DNA from: CAVWSM01 sp963757805
GTDB taxonomy: Bacteria > Actinomycetota > Actinomycetes > Jiangellales > Jiangellaceae
Assembly: GCA_963757805.1 (NCBI GenBank)
Contig: CAVWSM010000006.1
Location: forward strand, 1,240,001-1,304,000
DNA length: 64,000 nucleotides
Reading direction: 5' to 3'
Made by a program: the position numbers and the translations under genes. This document shows positions 61,306 to 64,000 of this stretch, one piece after another. The notes beneath the pieces are model-generated. The model did no database searches, was not told the origin of the DNA, and saw only the letters and a list, made by a program, of their open reading frames with translations. Position 1 is the stretch's first letter; each line of letters opens with the position of its first letter.

Positions 61306-62836
61306 ATGTCCGACGACACCCCGCTCTACCGGCCGCCACAGTCAGGCGACAAGGCACGCGACACAGGCCCGCCGCTCGAGTCCATCGACATCGGCGGATT
61401 CGGCCACACGCCGAGTGACAACGCCCCCTGGCCGGTGCCCACCCGGCGAAAGAGTCGCCGCGCGGTCGTCGCCGCATCGGTGGCGGGCGTCGGTCTGCTG
61501 GCCGCGGGTGGCTTCACCGCTGTCGCGCTGCTCTCAGGTGGCGGGCCGCAGCCGGACGAGGTGCTTCCGGGCTCGGCCCTTGCCTACGTACGGCTCGACT
61601 TCGATCCGTCCGCCGGGCAGAAGATCGAAGCGCTCGACCTGGTCGACAAGCTGCCCGAGGGCATCCGGGACGACGACCTTCGCCGTACGGCGTGGAACCT
61701 GCTTGCAGCGGACGACGCGGAGCTGAGCGCGATCGACTTCGACACCGAGATCGAGCCTTGGGCCGGAGACCGGATGGGACTTGCCGTGCTGCCGGGCGCC
61801 GACGCCGTTGCCGAGCCCGTCATCGTCTTGGCCGTGCAGGTCAAGGACGAGCAGAAGGCCAGGGACGGGATCGACCTGCTCGCCGGTGACAACGGGACCG
61901 GGGTTGCGTTCGAGAACGGCTACGCGCTGATCGCGCAGACGCAGGCGGAGGCCGACTACGCAGCCGCGGCCGCCGACAACCTGGCCGATCGCAGCGACTA
62001 CCAGGCGGCGATGGAGCGCATCGGTGAGCAAGGTGTGGCCAGCGCCTGGGTCGACCTCGCCGCCGTGGAGGCGCTGGTCATGGAGGCGGCAGCCGCCAGC
62101 GGAGCGGCAGCTCCCGGCAGAGGTCGGGGGATTCGGTGACGAGCTCGCGCTCGCGGTGCGCTTCGCCGACGGCCGCATCGAGCTCGAGGGTGAGGTCACC
62201 GGCGTAGAGAGCACTCAGACGCTGACCGCGTCGAATGCGGGCTACAGCGTGGCCGACCTCCCGGCCAGCACGGCCTTCGCGGCGCAGGTCGACGGCCTGG
62301 GTGCTGCGCTCGGGCAGGCATGGCCGCAGCTGGCTGGCCTCATCCCCGTGCAGGAGCTTTCCGACTCGCTCGGCATCACCCTGCCAGATGACGCCGCCGC
62401 GGTGCTCGGCGAGCGGTTCATCGTCGCGCTGGACAGTCGGCTCGACGCAGCCGGAGGTCCGCTCGCGGGCGCGGTGAGCATCAGCGACGATGCCCAACGC
62501 GCGCAAGAGATCGTCACGCGCGTGCTGACCGCCGAGGCGCCTGACCTGCCGTTCTCGGTCGAGGCTGACGTCAACCACCTGTACGTCGCGTTGGGCTATG
62601 AGGCAGCTGAGCTACGCGGCGGCGGCGGGCTCGGCGACGTGGCCGAGTTCGCCGACGTGGTGGCCAACCCGGACGGGCCTTTCGTGCTCTACGCCAACGT
62701 CGACCAGCTGGCGGCGTTGGCCGCGGGCGACGAAGAGCCGGTCCCGGCCCTGGTCGAGGCCATGACTGCGGTGGGTGCGTCCGTCCACCAGGACGGGAGC
62801 ACCACACGGTTCAGCGTACGGGTCTCACTGGATTAG
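61306..62836 (+). CDS. DUF3352-type membrane protein, one apparent +1 insertion
   Basis: An acidic cytoplasmic start (MSDDTPLYRPPQSGDKARDTG), one membrane segment (AVVAASVAGVGLLAAGGFTAVALLSGG, residues about 57-77) and a large extracellular domain typical of DUF3352 (VLPGSALAYVRLDFDPSAGQKIEALDLVDKLPE). The frame breaks near 62100, between AAASGA and QLPAEVGGFGDELALAVRFADGR. Removing one base gives about 509 residues; the span is 3n+1. Function unknown. It follows miaB and its last 12 bases overlap the end of the convergent membrane-protein gene. Confidence 0.82.
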
Positions 62837-63472
62837 CCGGACCGCTTGCTCATCAGCGGCGCGCGTCCCCGGTGCAGAGTGGCGCGCGCCGTTGACGTGC
62901 GGCCTCGACGGGTCAGCCTCTGCCAGCTCCGGCGCAGCGAGCTCGGCGACCTCGACAGTCACCGCGGGCAGGACGGGCTCCTCGCCGCCGATCGCATGCC
63001 GGTGGACCACGAGACGTTCGTGCAATCGCACGCGCTCTCGGTCGGCGACGGCGAGCGTGCCAAGCGCGCCGGCGACCCCGAGCACCCCAGCAGCGACGGC
63101 TGGGAGCCAGCTGGCCCGGTCGAGCAACGGCATGGCGCCGCGCAGAGCGAAGTAGACGGCCAGCCCGCTCAGCGCGCCGGCGGTGGCAATCGCGTCCCAG
63201 CGCGGGTACGGGGTTCCGGACGGTGAGCGGGTGTCGTAGGCGGCGACCACGCCGATGGCCACAACCCCCACTGCGAGCAGCGAACGAAGATCGAAGCCGT
63301 AGGCCGCGATCACCACCAGCCCCGCCGCCGCGAGCAGCCGGGGGATGATCGCCGGGCGGGCGCGGTTGCGGACCAACGGTGTCATCGCGATGCCATAACC
63401 CAGGAGCGCCAGCGCGACAGCAGTAACGAGCCCGATTTGTGCGGGTTCCCACGACTCGATCATCGGCACCAC
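62825..63472 (-). CDS. Hypothetical membrane protein
   Basis: About 215 residues with at least five membrane segments: IGLVTAVALALLGYGIAM, PRLLAAAGLVVIAAYGF, LLAVGVVAIGVVAAY, TAGALSGLAVYFAL and LPAVAAGVLGVAGALGTLAV. A hydrophilic 70-residue C-terminal tail follows. I do not recognise the family. Start MVPMIESWEPAQIG or, more likely, MIESWEP (63463). It lies between DUF3352 and the LigB-like gene. Confidence 0.7.
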   Translation of the reverse strand: MVPMIESWEPAQIGLVTAVALALLGYGIAMTPLVRNRARPAIIPRLLAAAGLVVIAAYGFDLRSLLAVGVVAIGVVAAYDTRSPSGTPYPRWDAIATAGALSGLAVYFALRGAMPLLDRASWLPAVAAGVLGVAGALGTLAVADRERVRLHERLVVHRHAIGGEEPVLPAVTVEVAELAAPELAEADPSRPHVNGARHSAPGTRAADEQAVRLIQ

Positions 63473-63537
63473 TTCACCAGACGTTGGCTTGGAGCGCTAC
63501 CCCGCGGAATGCGGTGACCACAGTCCGTGCGTACCTA

Positions 63538-63543
63538 TACGGT
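63538..63543 (+). promoter_or_regulatory. -10 box TACGGT, leaderless start of the last gene
   Basis: TACGGT followed by 6 nt and GTG at 63550. Same geometry as the other leaderless starts. Confidence 0.45.
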
Positions 63544-63549
63544 GCGAGC

Positions 63550-64000
63550 GTGCTGGTCGCCGCCGCGTTCTGTCCACATCCCCCCGCGCTCATTCCCGAC
63601 CTCGCTGCAGGAGCGGCGGGTGAGCTCGACCCGCTGCGTGCCGCATGCCGCGCTGCACTCGACGAACTGGTCGCGACCGCGCCCGATCTGGTGGTCGTCG
63701 TCGGATCCGATCAAGCGCACCGTGAGCATGGCCCCGAGGCAGTCGGCTCGCTCGCCCCGTACGGTGTCGACCGCAGAGCCGGCCGCGGCTCCGGGCCGCC
63801 GGAGCTTCCGTTGTCACTGACTGTCGGCGCATGGCTCCTCGACCTCATCGGGTGGACCGGTCAACGGCTCTACCAGGGGGTCGAGCCGTCGGCCACGCCG
63901 GCCGACTGCGCCGAGCTTGGCGCGGCCCTCGCGCTGCGCGCCGACCGCGTTGGCCTGCTGGTCATGGGCGACGGCTCCGCGCGTCGGGCGCCTACCGCCC
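63550..64000 (+). CDS. Class III extradiol dioxygenase subunit B-like protein, 5' part
   Basis: The gene continues beyond the window; 150 residues are visible. It starts MLVAAAFCPHPPALIPDLAAG, then RAALDELVATAPDLVVVVGSDQAHREHG, a LigB-like core, and VGLLVMGDGSARR at the end of the window. Proteins of this kind, of unknown activity, sit between miaB and miaA in actinomycetes; miaA and dapF would be expected next. The LigB metal ligand His in CPHPP is present. Confidence 0.82.
   Translation, partial: MLVAAAFCPHPPALIPDLAAGAAGELDPLRAACRAALDELVATAPDLVVVVGSDQAHREHGPEAVGSLAPYGVDRRAGRGSGPPELPLSLTVGAWLLDLIGWTGQRLYQGVEPSATPADCAELGAALALRADRVGLLVMGDGSARRAPTA

Noticed and set aside
1..64000. tRNA, rRNA, CRISPR, insertion sequences, prophage or attachment sites
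   Set aside because: No cloverleaf-like sequence, spaced repeat array, transposase/integrase or long direct repeat was found by reading. Short RNA genes could be missed without a covariance search.

Overview
The window is about 64 kb of GC-rich DNA from an actinomycete (class Actinomycetes). This rests on the G+C-rich codon use, frequent GTG starts, TAnnnT -10 boxes a few bases before start codons, ClgR, DUF3046 and DUF4439 proteins, and a gene order typical of the actinobacterial chromosome core. A family in or near Propionibacteriales/Frankiales is plausible, but I cannot fix it from the sequence. I see no tRNA, rRNA, CRISPR array, transposase or prophage. Apart from one intein and a few cargo insertions this is vertically inherited backbone.

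Layout. 1-8.4 kb: end of ispG, a small hypothetical, a DUF4081 acetyltransferase, a CapA-like lipoprotein, proS, a HAD hydrolase, an orphan GAF regulator, and a leftward pair of ferritin-like proteins. 8.4-20.9 kb: the translation/RNA block rimP-nusA-ylxR-infB-ylxP-rbfA-truB-(DUF2000)-ribF-rpsO-pnp-M16 peptidase. 21-29.5 kb: dapB, a small TPR membrane protein, a leftward acetyltransferase-azlC-azlD set, then dapA-rnj-ftsK. 29.6-39.4 kb: a secreted BNR-repeat protein and a lipoprotein, rimO-pgsA, an ABC exporter with a divergent marR, cinA, clgR and nei. 39.5-49 kb: ROK regulator, flavin reductase, acetyltransferase, the giant helicase lhr, and an ABC-2 exporter. 49-55.7 kb: DUF3046, MFS, recA (with intein), recX, rny. 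55.7-64 kb: a gene fossil, the gluABCD-type amino-acid importer (leftward), miaB, a DUF3352 protein, a membrane protein and the start of a LigB-like gene.

How the genes work together: ribosome assembly and initiation (rimP, infB, rbfA, rpsO, rimO), RNA modification and decay (truB, miaB, pnp, rnj, rny), lysine/peptidoglycan precursor supply (dapA, dapB), and DNA repair (recA, recX, lhr, nei) under a visible LexA-type SOS box.

Three points stand out. (1) RecA carries a complete LAGLIDADG intein after GVMFG, the site I recall for the Mycobacterium leprae RecA intein and not the M. tuberculosis one. (2) At least eleven genes have frames broken by what always looks like a net gain of bases. CDS spans come out as 3n+1 or 3n+2 and removing one base per break restores a family-like protein, so I read these as sequencing insertions and annotate the genes across them. 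(3) Several intergenic gaps hold long near-perfect palindromes, one of them between gluB and gluC.
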